Source of the DNA: Thermohalobaculum sp039815685 | GTDB taxonomy: Bacteria; Pseudomonadota; Alphaproteobacteria; Rhodobacterales; Rhodobacteraceae | DNA length: 64,000 nucleotides | Direction: 5' to 3' | NCBI GenBank assembly: GCA_039815685.1 | Contig: JBCBYV010000012.1 | Span: 1 to 64,000 of the forward strand | Shown: piece by piece, positions 41,900 through 51,953 of the stretch | Layout of the letters: every line of letters starts with the position of its first letter | How positions within the stretch are numbered: the stretch's first letter is position 1 | The notes under the pieces: generated by a model | The model's input: the letters and a program-made list of their open reading frames with translations, nothing else | Told to the model about the DNA's origin: nothing | Database searches by the model: none | Program-made: the position numbers and the translations under genes

Positions 41900-42957
41900 C
41901 AGCCGGCCTTCGCCGCGCTACCGAGCCCCAGCCGCTGCCCGGCGTAGCGGCGCGCCCGGATCGCCTCCCAGAACACCCGGTTCTCAAGGAACCAGTCGAT
42001 GGTGCGGCCGAGCCCGCTCTCGAATGTCTCCGACGGCTCCCAGCCTAGCTCAGCCCGGATCTTGGCGATGTCCATGGCGTAGCGCGCGTCATGCCCCGGA
42101 CGGTCGGTCACGAACTCGATCAGGCGCTCCCGCGGTGCGCCGTCGGGCAGCCTTTCGTCGAGGCCCGCACAGATCGCGCGCACCACCTCGATGTTCTGCC
42201 GCTCCGCTTCCCCGCCGATGTTGTAGACCTCACCCACACGGCCGCGGCGGCACACCTTCCAGATTGCGCGGGCATGGTCCTCGACGAAGAGCCAGTCCCG
42301 CACATTCTCTCCGGTCCCGTAGACCGGAAGCGGCTTGCCCTCGAGCGCATTGATGATCACGAGCGGGATCAGCTTCTCGGGGAAGTGGTAGGGACCGTAA
42401 TTGTTGGAGCAGTTCGTCGTGACCACCGGCAGGCCGTAGGTATTGTACCAGGCGCGGACGAGGTGGTCGGACGCTGCCTTGGATGCGGAGTAGGGTGAGT
42501 TCGGCGCGTAGGGGGTGGTCTCGGTGAACGAACCTTCTGCACCGAGCGAGCCGTAAACCTCGTCCGTGCTGACATGGTGGAAGCGGAAGGCAGCCCGGGT
42601 GCTGTCGTCCAGCTTCTGCCAGTACGCCCGCGCGGCCTCCAGCAACGTGAAGGTGCCGGTTACGTTGGTGCTGATGAAATCGTCCGGACCGTCGATCGAC
42701 CGATCCACATGGCTTTCGGCCGCGAGGTGGATGATCGCGTCAGGTGCCACGTCTGCCACCAGCCGGCCCATCGCGTCACGGTCGCGGATATCGGCATGGA
42801 CAAACTCGAACCTGCCCTCGACCGGCGCCAGCGTCTCCCGGCTGCCGGCATAGGTCAGCGCATCGACCACCCAGATGTCCGCGAGCCGCTCGCCCGCCAG
42901 GTACCGCACCAGGGCCGAGCCGATGAAGCCGGCGCCGCCGGTCACGATGACACGCAT
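41899..42957 (-). CDS. rfbB: dTDP-glucose 4,6-dehydratase
   Basis: 352 residues, extended SDR. VTGGAGFIGSALVRYL for NAD, HLAAESHVDRSIDGP, VSTDEVYGSLG (catalytic Thr-Asp-Glu), and PYSASKAASDHLVRAW (Tyr/Lys). Starts 3 bases after the rfbC stop; the stop abuts the rfbD ATG. Confidence 0.96.
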   Translation of the reverse strand: MRVIVTGGAGFIGSALVRYLAGERLADIWVVDALTYAGSRETLAPVEGRFEFVHADIRDRDAMGRLVADVAPDAIIHLAAESHVDRSIDGPDDFISTNVTGTFTLLEAARAYWQKLDDSTRAAFRFHHVSTDEVYGSLGAEGSFTETTPYAPNSPYSASKAASDHLVRAWYNTYGLPVVTTNCSNNYGPYHFPEKLIPLVIINALEGKPLPVYGTGENVRDWLFVEDHARAIWKVCRRGRVGEVYNIGGEAERQNIEVVRAICAGLDERLPDGAPRERLIEFVTDRPGHDARYAMDIAKIRAELGWEPSETFESGLGRTIDWFLENRVFWEAIRARRYAGQRLGLGSAAKAG

Positions 42958-42960
42958 GCC

Positions 42961-43533
42961 TCAGTCCCCCTCGAAATCGAAACAAGCGGGCAGCTCGGAG
43001 AGCAGCGGCTGAACCTCGTCCTTCGTTGACAGGATCGCATCGGCCGCGCTCACCCCCCACTCGATCCCCAGCGCCGGATCGTTCCAGCGGAGGCCCTTGT
43101 CATGCTCCGGCGAGTAGAAGCCCGTCACCTTGTAGATCACCTCCGTCTCCGGCTCGAGCGTCACCAGCCCGTGCGCGAAACCCACGGGCACGAGTATCTG
43201 GTTGCCAAGCTCGGCCGAGATGATCGCGCTCACATGGCGGCCGTAGGTTGGCGAGCCGGTGCGCAGATCCACCGCAACATCGAGTATGCTGCCACGAACC
43301 ACCCGCACCAGCTTGTCCTGCGCGAAGGGCGGCGTCTGAAAGTGCAGCCCGCGCACGGTTCCCCGCTCCGCCGACCGCGCATGGTTGTCCTGCACGAAGT
43401 CGAGATCGATCCCCGCCTCGGCGTATAGCTGCCGGTTCCAAGTCTCGGAAAAGAAGCCGCGTGCGTCACCGTGACGCTTCGGCGTTATGATGCGCACCGC
43501 CGGGATGGCGAGTGGCTCGACACTCAGCGACAT
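42961..43533 (-). CDS. rfbC: dTDP-4-dehydrorhamnose 3,5-epimerase
   Basis: 190 residues, RmlC cupin. TPKRHGDARGFFSETWNRQ, FVQDNHARSAERGTVRGLHFQTPPFAQDKLVRV (in two parts), and GFAHGLVTLEPETEVIYKVTGFYSPEHD contain the catalytic His and Tyr. First gene of the rhamnose operon, with a 309-base AT-richer region in front. Confidence 0.96.
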   Translation of the reverse strand: MSLSVEPLAIPAVRIITPKRHGDARGFFSETWNRQLYAEAGIDLDFVQDNHARSAERGTVRGLHFQTPPFAQDKLVRVVRGSILDVAVDLRTGSPTYGRHVSAIISAELGNQILVPVGFAHGLVTLEPETEVIYKVTGFYSPEHDKGLRWNDPALGIEWGVSAADAILSTKDEVQPLLSELPACFDFEGD

Positions 43534-43842
43534 GCGGGCTCCCTATGCGGTGCGACAAACGCGGCGAGCATTAAGGACTTGCGGCAAGTCGATCAACGCA
43601 TCTTCGAGCATGGCGGTGCGGATGCCGCGAATCATCTTCTGCAATCACTGGTTGAGCGCTGCGCTCTATATTAGAATGAGGCAAAAATACGGCATCGTTA
43701 AAGGTTCATTCTGGGGCACACCCGACCCGACAGCGGCCGACAAAAATCAAATGCCCACAACGTGCGCGCGAGTAGCGCGCATGGCGCTAGGCGGTAACGC
43801 TTTCCTCGCGGTATCGTGTGATGAGAGTAAGGTAGTGAGATT
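43534..43842. promoter_or_regulatory. AT-richer intergenic region upstream of rfbC and a secreted-protein gene
   Basis: 309 bases between divergent genes and visibly less GC-rich than the surroundings (for example TATATTAGAATGAGGC and CAAAAATACGGC around 43667-43692, GACAAAAATCAAATG near 43738). It contains a perfect 7-bp hairpin TGCGCGC/GCGCGCA at 43763-43781. It must hold both promoters; I see no protein-coding gene in it. Confidence 0.5.
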
Positions 43843-44367
43843 GTGGTTAGTATCATGTGGAAACAAACAGCCAGTGTGTCGGCCGTCACAGCGTTCATTC
43901 TGTTGACCGTATCGGTGAATGCTCACCAGTCGGCGGTCGAGATCGACGACCTGCGAGATGCCGTCCCCCCGACCGCACTGCTGTGCGAGGAGCAGAGCGC
44001 GACGTTGCGCGACGCCGGCACCCTCTTCAGCAGCACCAGGCCCGATTTCACGGACCAGTTCGCGCTGGTTAGCGATCCCTCACAGACCTGCCTACACCCT
44101 GATGTCCAGGCCGCCGCGCATTTCGAGACCTCGGGGGGCAGCTGCTACATGTTGCGCACCATCGGGGCCGGAGAGGCGGATCGCCCGCTTTCCTGCATCG
44201 AGCGTCATAGCGGCGACCCGGCTGAGGGCGCGCCCGTTGCCTCGCTGCGCTGCTCGGGCTTCGAGATGCGCGTGAACGCCCATGTGGGCGGCGGCTTCAG
44301 CACCCATCTGCGCGCCGAAGACCAAGGCTTCACGCGCAAGGGGCTGGGCACCTGCCAGCGCTACTGA
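43843..44367 (+). CDS. Exported protein of unknown function
   Basis: 174 residues from a GTG at 43843 (an ATG at 43855 is an alternative). Signal peptide WKQTASVSAVTAFILLTVSVNA. The mature protein has six Cys spread over its length (LLCEEQ, QTCLHP, GSCYML, LSCIER, LRCSGF, GTCQRY), an even number suited to disulfides. No domain recognised. Its 5' DNA is AT-richer than the rest of the window. It ends before a strong hairpin shared with the cupin gene. Confidence 0.65.
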   Translation: MVSIMWKQTASVSAVTAFILLTVSVNAHQSAVEIDDLRDAVPPTALLCEEQSATLRDAGTLFSSTRPDFTDQFALVSDPSQTCLHPDVQAAAHFETSGGSCYMLRTIGAGEADRPLSCIERHSGDPAEGAPVASLRCSGFEMRVNAHVGGGFSTHLRAEDQGFTRKGLGTCQRY

Positions 44368-44405
44368 CGGCTCAGCCGAAAACTCTTCAGACGTTTCCTC
44401 GCCCA

Positions 44406-44431
44406 GGCCGAGCCGCTAACGCGGCTCGGCC
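44406..44431. terminator. 11-bp hairpin at the end of the convergent cupin and secreted-protein genes
   Basis: GGCCGAGCCGC (44406-44416) and GCGGCTCGGCC (44421-44431) pair perfectly around a TAAC loop. The right arm encodes the last codons of the minus-strand cupin, the loop includes its stop, and the plus-strand gene ends 39 bases to the left. Likely a terminator used from both sides. Confidence 0.6.
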
Positions 44432-44826
44432 GCGTAGTCTTGGTCGGAGACGGGCTCGGCCCAGGAGATATGATTGCCGACCTCGGCATCGAACTCCTGC
44501 ATCGCCAGATGCGTCATCGCATGACCGGGCGCTGCACCATGCCAGTGCCGCTCCCCTGGCGGGATCCAGATGGTGTCGCCCGGCATGATCTCCTGCACAC
44601 CCTCGCCCTCCTTCTGCACGCGCCCGACGCCCGAGAGCACGTGCAAAGTCTGGCCCAGCGGATGGGTATGCCAGTTGGTCCGCGCACCCGGCATAAAGTG
44701 GACAATAACGGCGCGGATGCGCGCGGGCTCGGGCGCCTCGACGATCGGATCCTGAAAGACCTCGCCGGTGAAGTATGTCGCCGGCCCGCGCTTCGTCGGC
44801 CGCGAGCCGCTCTTGATCACGTCCAT
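44416..44826 (-). CDS. Single-domain cupin protein
   Basis: 136 residues. Metal ligands fall at NWHTHPLGQT (His53, His55, Gln59) and RHWH (His94), exactly the positions described for Mn-dependent cupins such as Granulicella hydroxynitrile lyase. The opening RGPATYFTGEVFQDPIVEAP and the GDTIWIPPGERHWHGAAPGHAMTHLAMQE stretch (read as two pieces) also match that family. Most relatives are annotated as carboxymuconolactone- or mandelonitrile-lyase-like cupins without tested activity. Divergent from the transglutaminase cluster. Confidence 0.82.
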   Translation of the reverse strand: MDVIKSGSRPTKRGPATYFTGEVFQDPIVEAPEPARIRAVIVHFMPGARTNWHTHPLGQTLHVLSGVGRVQKEGEGVQEIMPGDTIWIPPGERHWHGAAPGHAMTHLAMQEFDAEVGNHISWAEPVSDQDYAAEPR

Positions 44827-44976
44827 CCCTTCCTCCCGTCGTCCGCTGTTGCCCCGCCGCGACCCGGCCTCAACCGCAGCTCGGCCCCGGCAGTCCGTCT
44901 TCGCACCGCGATTGACAGCTCGCAACGCTGCACCGCACCGTAAACGGACGGTCAGTCGCGAAGGGCGGAGTTTGGG

Positions 44977-47900
44977 ATGAGCATCAACGCGGCGATCACG
45001 CACCGGACGACCTACAATTATTCGCGCCGCATCGCCCTCGGCCCGCAGGTCATTCGCCTCCGTCCCGCCCCGCACAGCCGCACCAAGATCCTGTCCTTCA
45101 GCCAAAAGGTGAGCCCCGAGGCGCATTTCCTGAACTGGCAGCAGGATCCTTTCGGCAACTACCTCGCCCGCGCTGTCTTCCCCGAGAAGGTCGACCATTT
45201 CGAGGTCACCGTGGATCTCATCGCCGACATGGCGGCCGTGAACCCCTTCGACTTCTTCCTTGAGGAGCACGCCCAGACCTTTCCTTACGACTACGGTGCC
45301 GAGCTCAAGAAAGATCTGACCCCCTATTTCGAGCTCGACCGTGCCTATGGCCCCCGGTTCGAGGCGTTTCTTGCAAGCCTGCCACGCCAGAACGACAGCA
45401 CGATCGACTGGCTCGTGGAGATCAACCAGGCCGTCTACCAGACTGTCGGCTACACCATCCGCATGGAACCGGGCGTGCAGGCGCCCGAGGAGACGCTGGA
45501 GAAGGCCCTCGGCTCCTGCAGGGACACGGGCTGGCTGCTCGTGCATCTCATGCGCCGGCTCGGTGTCGCGGCCCGCTTCGTCTCCGGCTACCTCATCCAG
45601 CTCACGCCGGACGTGAAGTCGGTGGACGGGCCGAGCGGGCCGGAAGCGGACTTCACCGATCTCCATGCCTGGTGCGAGGTCTATGTGCCCGGCGCTGGCT
45701 GGATCGGCCTCGACCCGACCTCAGGGCTCTTCGCCGCGGAGGGGCACATCCCGCTCGCCGCCACGCCGGCCCCGGCTTCCGCCGCCCCCATCACTGGTGG
45801 CCACGAGCCGGCGGAGGTCGACTTTGCGCACCACATGGAGGTGCGTCGCGTGCGGGAGGAGCCGCGCGTCACTCTGCCCTTCACAGATGCCGCATGGGCA
45901 GAGATCGATGCCGCAGGTCACGCGGTCGATGCACGCCTCGCCGCCGACGATGTGCGCCTGACTATGGGCGGCGAGCCAACCTTCGTCGCTGCCGCGGATC
46001 GGGACGCGGATGAGTGGAACACGGGCGCCGTCGGCCCGACGAAGCGCGACTACGCCGACAAGCTCATGCGCCGCCTCCGGGACGCCTTCGCCCCCCATGG
46101 CGTGCTGCATTACGGTCAAGGCAAGTGGTACCCCGGAGAACAGCTTCCCCGCTGGGCCTTCGGTCTCTATTGGCGTGTCGATGGCCTGCCGCTCTGGCAA
46201 GACCCAGCGCTGATCGCGCCCGAGACCGGCGGCACCGCCACCGTCCGCGACGCCGAGCGACTGGCCGACGCGCTCGTGGACGCCCTCGGGCTGCCCGAAG
46301 GCACCGCTGAGCCCGCCTTCGAAGACCCCGCCTTCTACATCTTCCAAGAAGGCCGCCTGCCGGTGAACCTCGACCCTGCCAAGAACAATCTCGAGGACCC
46401 GCTCGAGCGGCGCCAGATGATCCAGGCCTTCGAGCGCGGGCTCGGCAAGCCGACCTGCGTCGTCCTCCCCTGCCAGCTCGCGCAATCACAGGCAGCCGCT
46501 CAGCCAGGCCCCCGCCGGCGCTACCGTTGGGCCACCGAGAAGTGGCGCACCCGCCGCGGCCGCATGTTCCTCGCCCCAGGCGACGCACCGGGCGGCTACC
46601 GGTTACCGCTGACCTCGCTCCCATACCTGCCGGAGGGAGAATACCCGTTCCTCCATCAGATGGACCCTTTCGCGAGCCGTGCCGCACTGCCGCCGACCGA
46701 GATCCGTCGGCAGGACCGCTATGCAGACGGGTCGGGCACTGCGAAAGGCGCTGTGCCAGACACGGGGGCAGACACGGGGGCAGACACGGGTCCGGATGCT
46801 CTCCGCCTCAAACCTCCCCTGCCGAGCCCTCCGGGCGGCATCGACCTTGCCCCGGCGCCCTCCGGCGGTGTGGGGGCGCCAACAGGCTTCGACCCCATGC
46901 GCGCCATCGTGACCGAAAGCGTGCGCACCGCGATCACGGTCGAGCCCAAGAACGGCATCCTAAGCGTCTTCCTGCCACCCGTGCCCAGCGCGGACGCCTA
47001 TGTGGACCTCGTCTCCGCGGTCGAGGAAGCGGCCACCGCCATCGGCCAACCCGTCCATATCGACGGCTACGCGCCACCCAGCGACTATCGGCTCAACGTC
47101 ATCAAGGCGACGCCCGACCCGGGCGTGATCGAGGTCAATATCCAGCCCGCCCAGACCTGGGGCCAGCAGACCGACATCACCGAGACGCTCTACGAGGCTG
47201 CCCGCCATTGCGGGCTAGAGACCGTGAAATTTCTGCATGACGGCCGCATGGTCGGCTCGGGCGGGGGCAACCACATCGTCGTCGGCGGCATGACCCCGGC
47301 GGACAGCCCTTTCCTGCGCCGGCCTGACCTGCTCGCGTCGCTCGTCCGCTATTGGCAGGCGCATCCTTCGCTCAGCTATCTCTTCAGCGGGATCTTCATC
47401 GGCCCGACCAGCCAGGCACCGCGCCTCGACGAAGCGCGGCAGGACGTTCTCTACGAGCTGGAGATCGCGCTGGCTGAAGCTGAGAAGGCGGGTCCCAATC
47501 CACCGCCCTGGCTCGCCGATCGCATCTTCCGCGATCTGCTGACAGATCTGACGGGCAACACCCATCGTGCCGAGATCTGCATCGACAAGCTCTACTCGCC
47601 GGACGGACCCACGGGCCGCCTCGGTCTCGTCGAGTTCCGCGCCTTCGAGATGCCGCCCCATCCCCGCATGGCGATGGCGCAGTCGCTCGTCCTGCGCGCC
47701 CTCATCGCCTGGTTCTGGCGCGAGCCGCGGCGTTCGGTGCCGATCCACTGGGGCACGCGTCTGCATGACCGGTTCATGCTTCCCCACTTTGTCTGGGCCG
47801 ATTTCCTGGAGGTGCTCGACGATCTTCGCCGCGGTCTCGGCATCCATTTCGACCCCGAATGGTTCCGGGCGCAGTTCGAGTTCCGCTTTCCACTCCTCGG

Positions 47901-48428
47901 CGACGTGAAGTATCGCGACATCACGCTGGAGCTTCGGGCAGCCGTGGAGCCTGGAATGTCCTCGGCGAGACCGGAGCCATCGGCGGCACCGCACGTTATG
48001 TCGACAGCTCTCTCGAACGCCTGCAGCTCAAGGTGACCGGTGAGCTCGGCGACCGCTTCCAGCTTGGCTGCAACGGCTACACCATCCCGCTGGCGCCGAC
48101 CGAGCGGCGGGACGTCGCGGTGGCCGGGATCCGCTTCCGCGCCTGGCAGCCAGCACAGAGCCTGCATCCGACCATCGGCGTTCACGCACCCTTGACCTTC
48201 GATCTTTACGATACAGCCTCGCGGCGGTCGGTTGGCGGCTGCGTCTACCACGTGGCGCATCCCGGCGGGCGCAGCTTCGAGACGCAGCCGGTAAACGATC
48301 TTGAGGCCGAGGGGCGACGCATGGCGCGCTTCCAGGCCATGGGCCACAACCCCGGTGCCTATGAGCCGCGCACCCCGCGGATGAGCCCGGACTTTCCGCT
48401 GACACTCGACCTGCGCCGGCAGGGCTGA
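44977..48428 (+). pseudogene. Transglutaminase-DUF2126 protein, frameshifted near its 3' end
   Basis: A ~1150-residue protein split by one frameshift. Residues 1-~290: transglutaminase N-terminal and core domains with Cys in LGSCRDTGWLL, His in DLHAWCEVYV and Asp in GLDPTSGLF. Then a DUF2126 region: LTMGGEPTFV, HYGQGKWYPGEQLPRWAFG, GGGNHIVVGG and GLVEFRAFEMPPHPRM. The first frame continues to 48036 with nonsense; from 47946 the family sequence resumes one frame away (WNVLGETGAIGGTARYVDSS, ending SPDFPLTLDLRRQG). A single C missing near 47950 explains it. Either a sequencing error or a real mutation. Confidence 0.85.
46759..46790 (+). repeat. 12-bp tandem repeat inside the DUF2126 gene
   Basis: GACACGGGGGCA occurs twice in full and then as a partial third unit, encoding DTGADTGADTG in a linker before the PSPPGG segment. 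Tandem in-frame repeats like this are prone to slippage, so copy number may vary between strains. Confidence 0.8.
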
Positions 48429-48519
48429 GCGTCACGACGCTGCCGCGAGATCGCCGCCTTCGCGCGCGATGAGATGCACCTTCGCCGGGACGCTCCCGGT
48501 TGTTGGGAGATTAACTGCC

Positions 48520-51063
48520 ATGGTCCTTTCGGGCCCCATTGCCGCCGCCGAGCGCTGGCTGTCCCTCAGCCCGCGGGGTGGCGTGCATCACGAGGCGGTG
48601 GCGCCGGATGGCAGCCTGCGTCCCCATTGGCGCGGGCTCGTGGGGTGGATGGAAGCCGCAGGGCCCGAGGGGCTGGCGGCGGCCGCCAGGGAGCTGGAAC
48701 GGGCGCGCGCCGAGTCCGGCATCGCCTTCTCCCTCGACCCGGGCGCCAGCACGACGGCGGACCCCCTACCCGTGGTGCTGTCGTCGACCGACTGGCAGGC
48801 GGTCGAAGCCGGCATCATCCAGCGCGCGCGTCTGGCGGAGGCCGCGCTGGCCGATGTCTATGGTGCGCGGGCGCAGGGTCACGGATGCCTGCTTGCAGAG
48901 GGCATCCTGCCCCCAGGCCTCCTTTACGGAACGCAGGCCTTCGCCGCCCATTGCTCCGGGTGGGAGACGCCGCCTGCCCGCTACACCTATGTCTACGAGG
49001 CCGACATCGCCCGCACCGCGGCGGGGGACTGGGTTGTGCTCGCCGACCGACTAGACGCGCCGCTGGGGGATGGCTGGCAAATCGCGAACCGCATCGCCAC
49101 GAGCCAGAGCTTCGCCGAGCCGTTCCTCGATCTTGGCGTGCGCCGTGTCGCGTCTCACTATGCGCGCTTCCAGGAACTGCTCGACAGCCTGACCGGGTGG
49201 GAGGGTCGTCTGGCACTGCTCACAGGCGGGGAGCAGGACCCCCGCTTCTTCTCGCACGCCTATCTGGCGCGCTACCTCAACGCAGCGCTTGTCGAGCCCG
49301 GGGACGTGACGGTTCGGGAGGGGGCTGCCTTCGTGAAGACCCTCGACGGGCTGAAGAAGATCGACGTCATGCTCCGTGGCGTGCCGGACCTTGCGGTGGA
49401 TGCACTGCACCGCCAGCGCACGGCGGCCCCGGGTGCCCCTGCGCTGAGCCTCGCCGTACGCTCCGGCGCCCTCACCCTAGGCAACGCCGCCGGCTCTTCC
49501 GTTCTCGCCCACCGCGCCCTCGCGCCCTTCGCCGACGCCATCGCCGCCCGCCTTCTGGATGAGGATCTCACGATCTCGGACGCGCCCTGCCTCTGGCTCG
49601 GCGACCCGGCAGCGCAGGAGGAACTGCGCGCAGCCCGCCTGGGCGAAGGGCCCGATGCCTGGTCCATCGACCCACTCACCCGTCGCCGGCGCAAGGACGA
49701 TCCCCCGTCGCCGACTGATAGGGATGCGCTCGATGCCCTGCTCGAGCAGAGCGCGGAGGCTCACGTCGCCCAGTCCATTCCGCCGCTCGCCGAGACCCCG
49801 GTGATGCGCGATGGGCGGGTCGAAGCCGCACCCTGGATGATGCGCGTCTTCGCCTGCTGGACCGGGGAAGAGTGGTCGGTCGCGCCCTCCGGCGTGGCGG
49901 CGGAGATCGCGCCCGGCGGCCCCATTCCGGCCCTCGGCTTCGGCAAGGATGTCTGGGTGCTTGCGAATGCCGACGATCAGCCGTCCGAGCCGTCGCGCAG
50001 CCTGCTCGCCGACCGCCTTGCTACAGGCCACCTACGCCGCACCGGCCGGGACCTCCTCTCCCGCGTCGCGGATGAGGTGTTCTGGCTTGGCCGCAATACC
50101 GAACGCGCGGAGGCCACCCTCCGCCTCCTCAGCGTCTGCCTTCGCCGCTACCTCTCAGGCAACCGGATCGACGCCGACCCCGAGCTTCTCCTCCGCATCG
50201 TCAGCACGCATGCAACGGAGCGGCCGGACCTCACCCCGCCGCAGGCGTTTCGCGACGCGGTCCGCAGGCTCGTCAACGCTGCGGGTGAGCCCTTCGGCCT
50301 GCCGGCCACGCTCTCGGCCCTCCGCTCCGGTGCCGTTCGCGCCCGCATGTCGATCTCGGAAGAGGGTTGGCGCTATATCGACCGTCTCTCCTCGGATCCT
50401 CGTTGGCGCGAGGGTCTCGATCTCCGCCATTCGGCCGAGCTTCTGCGGCTAATCGAGGATGCTATCCGTAACCTCGCCGCCTTCTCCGGCGCCGCGCAGG
50501 AGAACCTCACCCGCAACTACGCCTGGCGCTTCCTCGAGATCGGCCGGCGGATCGAGCGGGGCATGGAGGTCGCGCGCGTCGCCGAGCGCCTGACCGGCGA
50601 GGAGACCGCCAACGAAGAGTCGACCCTCCGCGCCTGGCTGGTGATCTCGGATTCGAGCTCGGCCTACCGCAACCGCTACATGATGATGCCGCGCGCGGCC
50701 GCGGTATTGGATCTGCTGGTTCTGGACGAGGCCAATCCTCGCGCCCTCGCCTTCCAGCTCACGCGTCTCGAAGCGGTCCTCGCCGAGCTACCCAAGGACG
50801 GCCCCTACCGCCGGCCGGAGCATCGCAGCGCCCTCGCGCTTCTCACGGAGCTTCGCCTCCTCGACGCGGACACGATGGCGCAGACGGACGAGGACAAGGT
50901 GCGCCGTACCCTCGCCGACCTGATGGCGCGCTGCCGCCGGGACCTGTCTGAGATCTCGGACCTCCTCGGCCGCGGCTTCTTCGCCCATTCCGAGGTGCCA
51001 GTCGCCCTCCAGCACAGCGGCAGAGCCGAGGGCAACGACCAAATGCGGCCGGAGGCCGGCTGA
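48520..51063 (+). CDS. Circularly permuted ATP-grasp / alpha-E domain fusion
   Basis: 847 residues. The first half is the circularly permuted ATP-grasp (DUF404/DUF407): LPPGLLYGTQAF, RYTYVYEADIARTAAGDWVVLADR, SQSFAEPF, and VKTLDGLKKIDVMLRG. The second half (from about residue 520) is the alpha-E helical domain (DUF403): LSRVADEVFWLGRNTERAE, RNYAWRFLEIGRRIERGM, RNRYMMMPRAAAVLDLLVLDEANPRA (two pieces). Such proteins were predicted to form amide or peptide bonds together with transglutaminases; the product is unknown. The ATG at 48520 follows GGGAGA; an upstream ATG lacks a site. Confidence 0.9.
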   Translation: MVLSGPIAAAERWLSLSPRGGVHHEAVAPDGSLRPHWRGLVGWMEAAGPEGLAAAARELERARAESGIAFSLDPGASTTADPLPVVLSSTDWQAVEAGIIQRARLAEAALADVYGARAQGHGCLLAEGILPPGLLYGTQAFAAHCSGWETPPARYTYVYEADIARTAAGDWVVLADRLDAPLGDGWQIANRIATSQSFAEPFLDLGVRRVASHYARFQELLDSLTGWEGRLALLTGGEQDPRFFSHAYLARYLNAALVEPGDVTVREGAAFVKTLDGLKKIDVMLRGVPDLAVDALHRQRTAAPGAPALSLAVRSGALTLGNAAGSSVLAHRALAPFADAIAARLLDEDLTISDAPCLWLGDPAAQEELRAARLGEGPDAWSIDPLTRRRRKDDPPSPTDRDALDALLEQSAEAHVAQSIPPLAETPVMRDGRVEAAPWMMRVFACWTGEEWSVAPSGVAAEIAPGGPIPALGFGKDVWVLANADDQPSEPSRSLLADRLATGHLRRTGRDLLSRVADEVFWLGRNTERAEATLRLLSVCLRRYLSGNRIDADPELLLRIVSTHATERPDLTPPQAFRDAVRRLVNAAGEPFGLPATLSALRSGAVRARMSISEEGWRYIDRLSSDPRWREGLDLRHSAELLRLIEDAIRNLAAFSGAAQENLTRNYAWRFLEIGRRIERGMEVARVAERLTGEETANEESTLRAWLVISDSSSAYRNRYMMMPRAAAVLDLLVLDEANPRALAFQLTRLEAVLAELPKDGPYRRPEHRSALALLTELRLLDADTMAQTDEDKVRRTLADLMARCRRDLSEISDLLGRGFFAHSEVPVALQHSGRAEGNDQMRPEAG

Positions 51064-51953
51064 TGCTCTACGAGGTGTGCCACAAGACCACCTACAGCTA
51101 TGCGCGCAGCGCTGCCTTCTCCCAGCACCTCCTCCGCCTCACCCCGCGCGAGACGGACGAGCAACGGGTTCACGACACGCGCATCGAGATCGAGCCGCGG
51201 ACCGAGGCTCTGACGGCAGAGACGGACATGTTCGGCAACCGCGCCCATGTCGCCACCGTCTCCCGTCCGCACGAGGCGCTGACGATCACCGCGACCAGCC
51301 GCGTCGAGCGACAGGCGCCGTCACAGTTCATCTTCGAAGCGGGCGTCCCGTGGGAGCAGGTGTGCGACCAGGCCCTCGGCCGCGGAAACGCTCCACCTGT
51401 GCCCGGTGCGGCGCCCTTCGCCTTCCCAAGCGCGATGACCACGGCGGATGCCGCGATCCGCGCCTATGCCGCCGAGAGCCTCGCCCCTGGCCGCCCTCTG
51501 CTCGCCGCCGCGATGGAGCTCACGACGCGTATCCACAACGACTTCGAATACGTGCCCGGTGCGACGGCGGCAGACACCCTGCCGGCCGACAGTTTTGGGG
51601 CGAAGCGCGGCGTCTGCCAGGACTATGCGCATGTGATGCTCGCAGCCCTCCGCGCCTTCCGCCTCCCCGCCCGCTATGTCTCCGGCTATCTGCGCACGAT
51701 CCCGCCGGAGGGTCAGCCGAGGCTCGAGGGCGCGGATGCGAGCCATGCCTGGCTCGCGGTCTGGGACCCCGTCTTCTCCTGGGTCGATTTCGACCCGACG
51801 AACGACATCGTGCCGGGCCTCGACCACATCACCCTTGCCTGGGGCCGAGACTTTGCGGATGTGAGCCCCGTCTCGGGCCTCGTCGTCGGCGGCGGGCCAC
51901 AGACGCTCAGCGTCGGCGTCGACGTGAAGCCGCTGATCGCCGAGGCCGCGTGA
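51063..51953 (+). CDS. Transglutaminase-like cysteine protease-fold protein
   Basis: 296 residues. N-terminal bacterial transglutaminase domain (LYEVCHKTTYSYARSAAFSQH) and core with the Cys-His-Asp triad: AKRGVCQDYAHVML, ASHAWLAVWDP and WVDFDPTND. Starts at the preceding stop (TGATG) and its own stop overlaps the EamA gene (GTGA). The family is often paired with ATP-grasp/alpha-E proteins; it may cleave or crosslink peptides they make. Confidence 0.92.
   Translation: MLYEVCHKTTYSYARSAAFSQHLLRLTPRETDEQRVHDTRIEIEPRTEALTAETDMFGNRAHVATVSRPHEALTITATSRVERQAPSQFIFEAGVPWEQVCDQALGRGNAPPVPGAAPFAFPSAMTTADAAIRAYAAESLAPGRPLLAAAMELTTRIHNDFEYVPGATAADTLPADSFGAKRGVCQDYAHVMLAALRAFRLPARYVSGYLRTIPPEGQPRLEGADASHAWLAVWDPVFSWVDFDPTNDIVPGLDHITLAWGRDFADVSPVSGLVVGGGPQTLSVGVDVKPLIAEAA

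Noticed and set aside
40098..43533. Rhamnose genes as part of a foreign island
   Set aside because: Their composition and codon use match the window; only the short upstream region is AT-richer.
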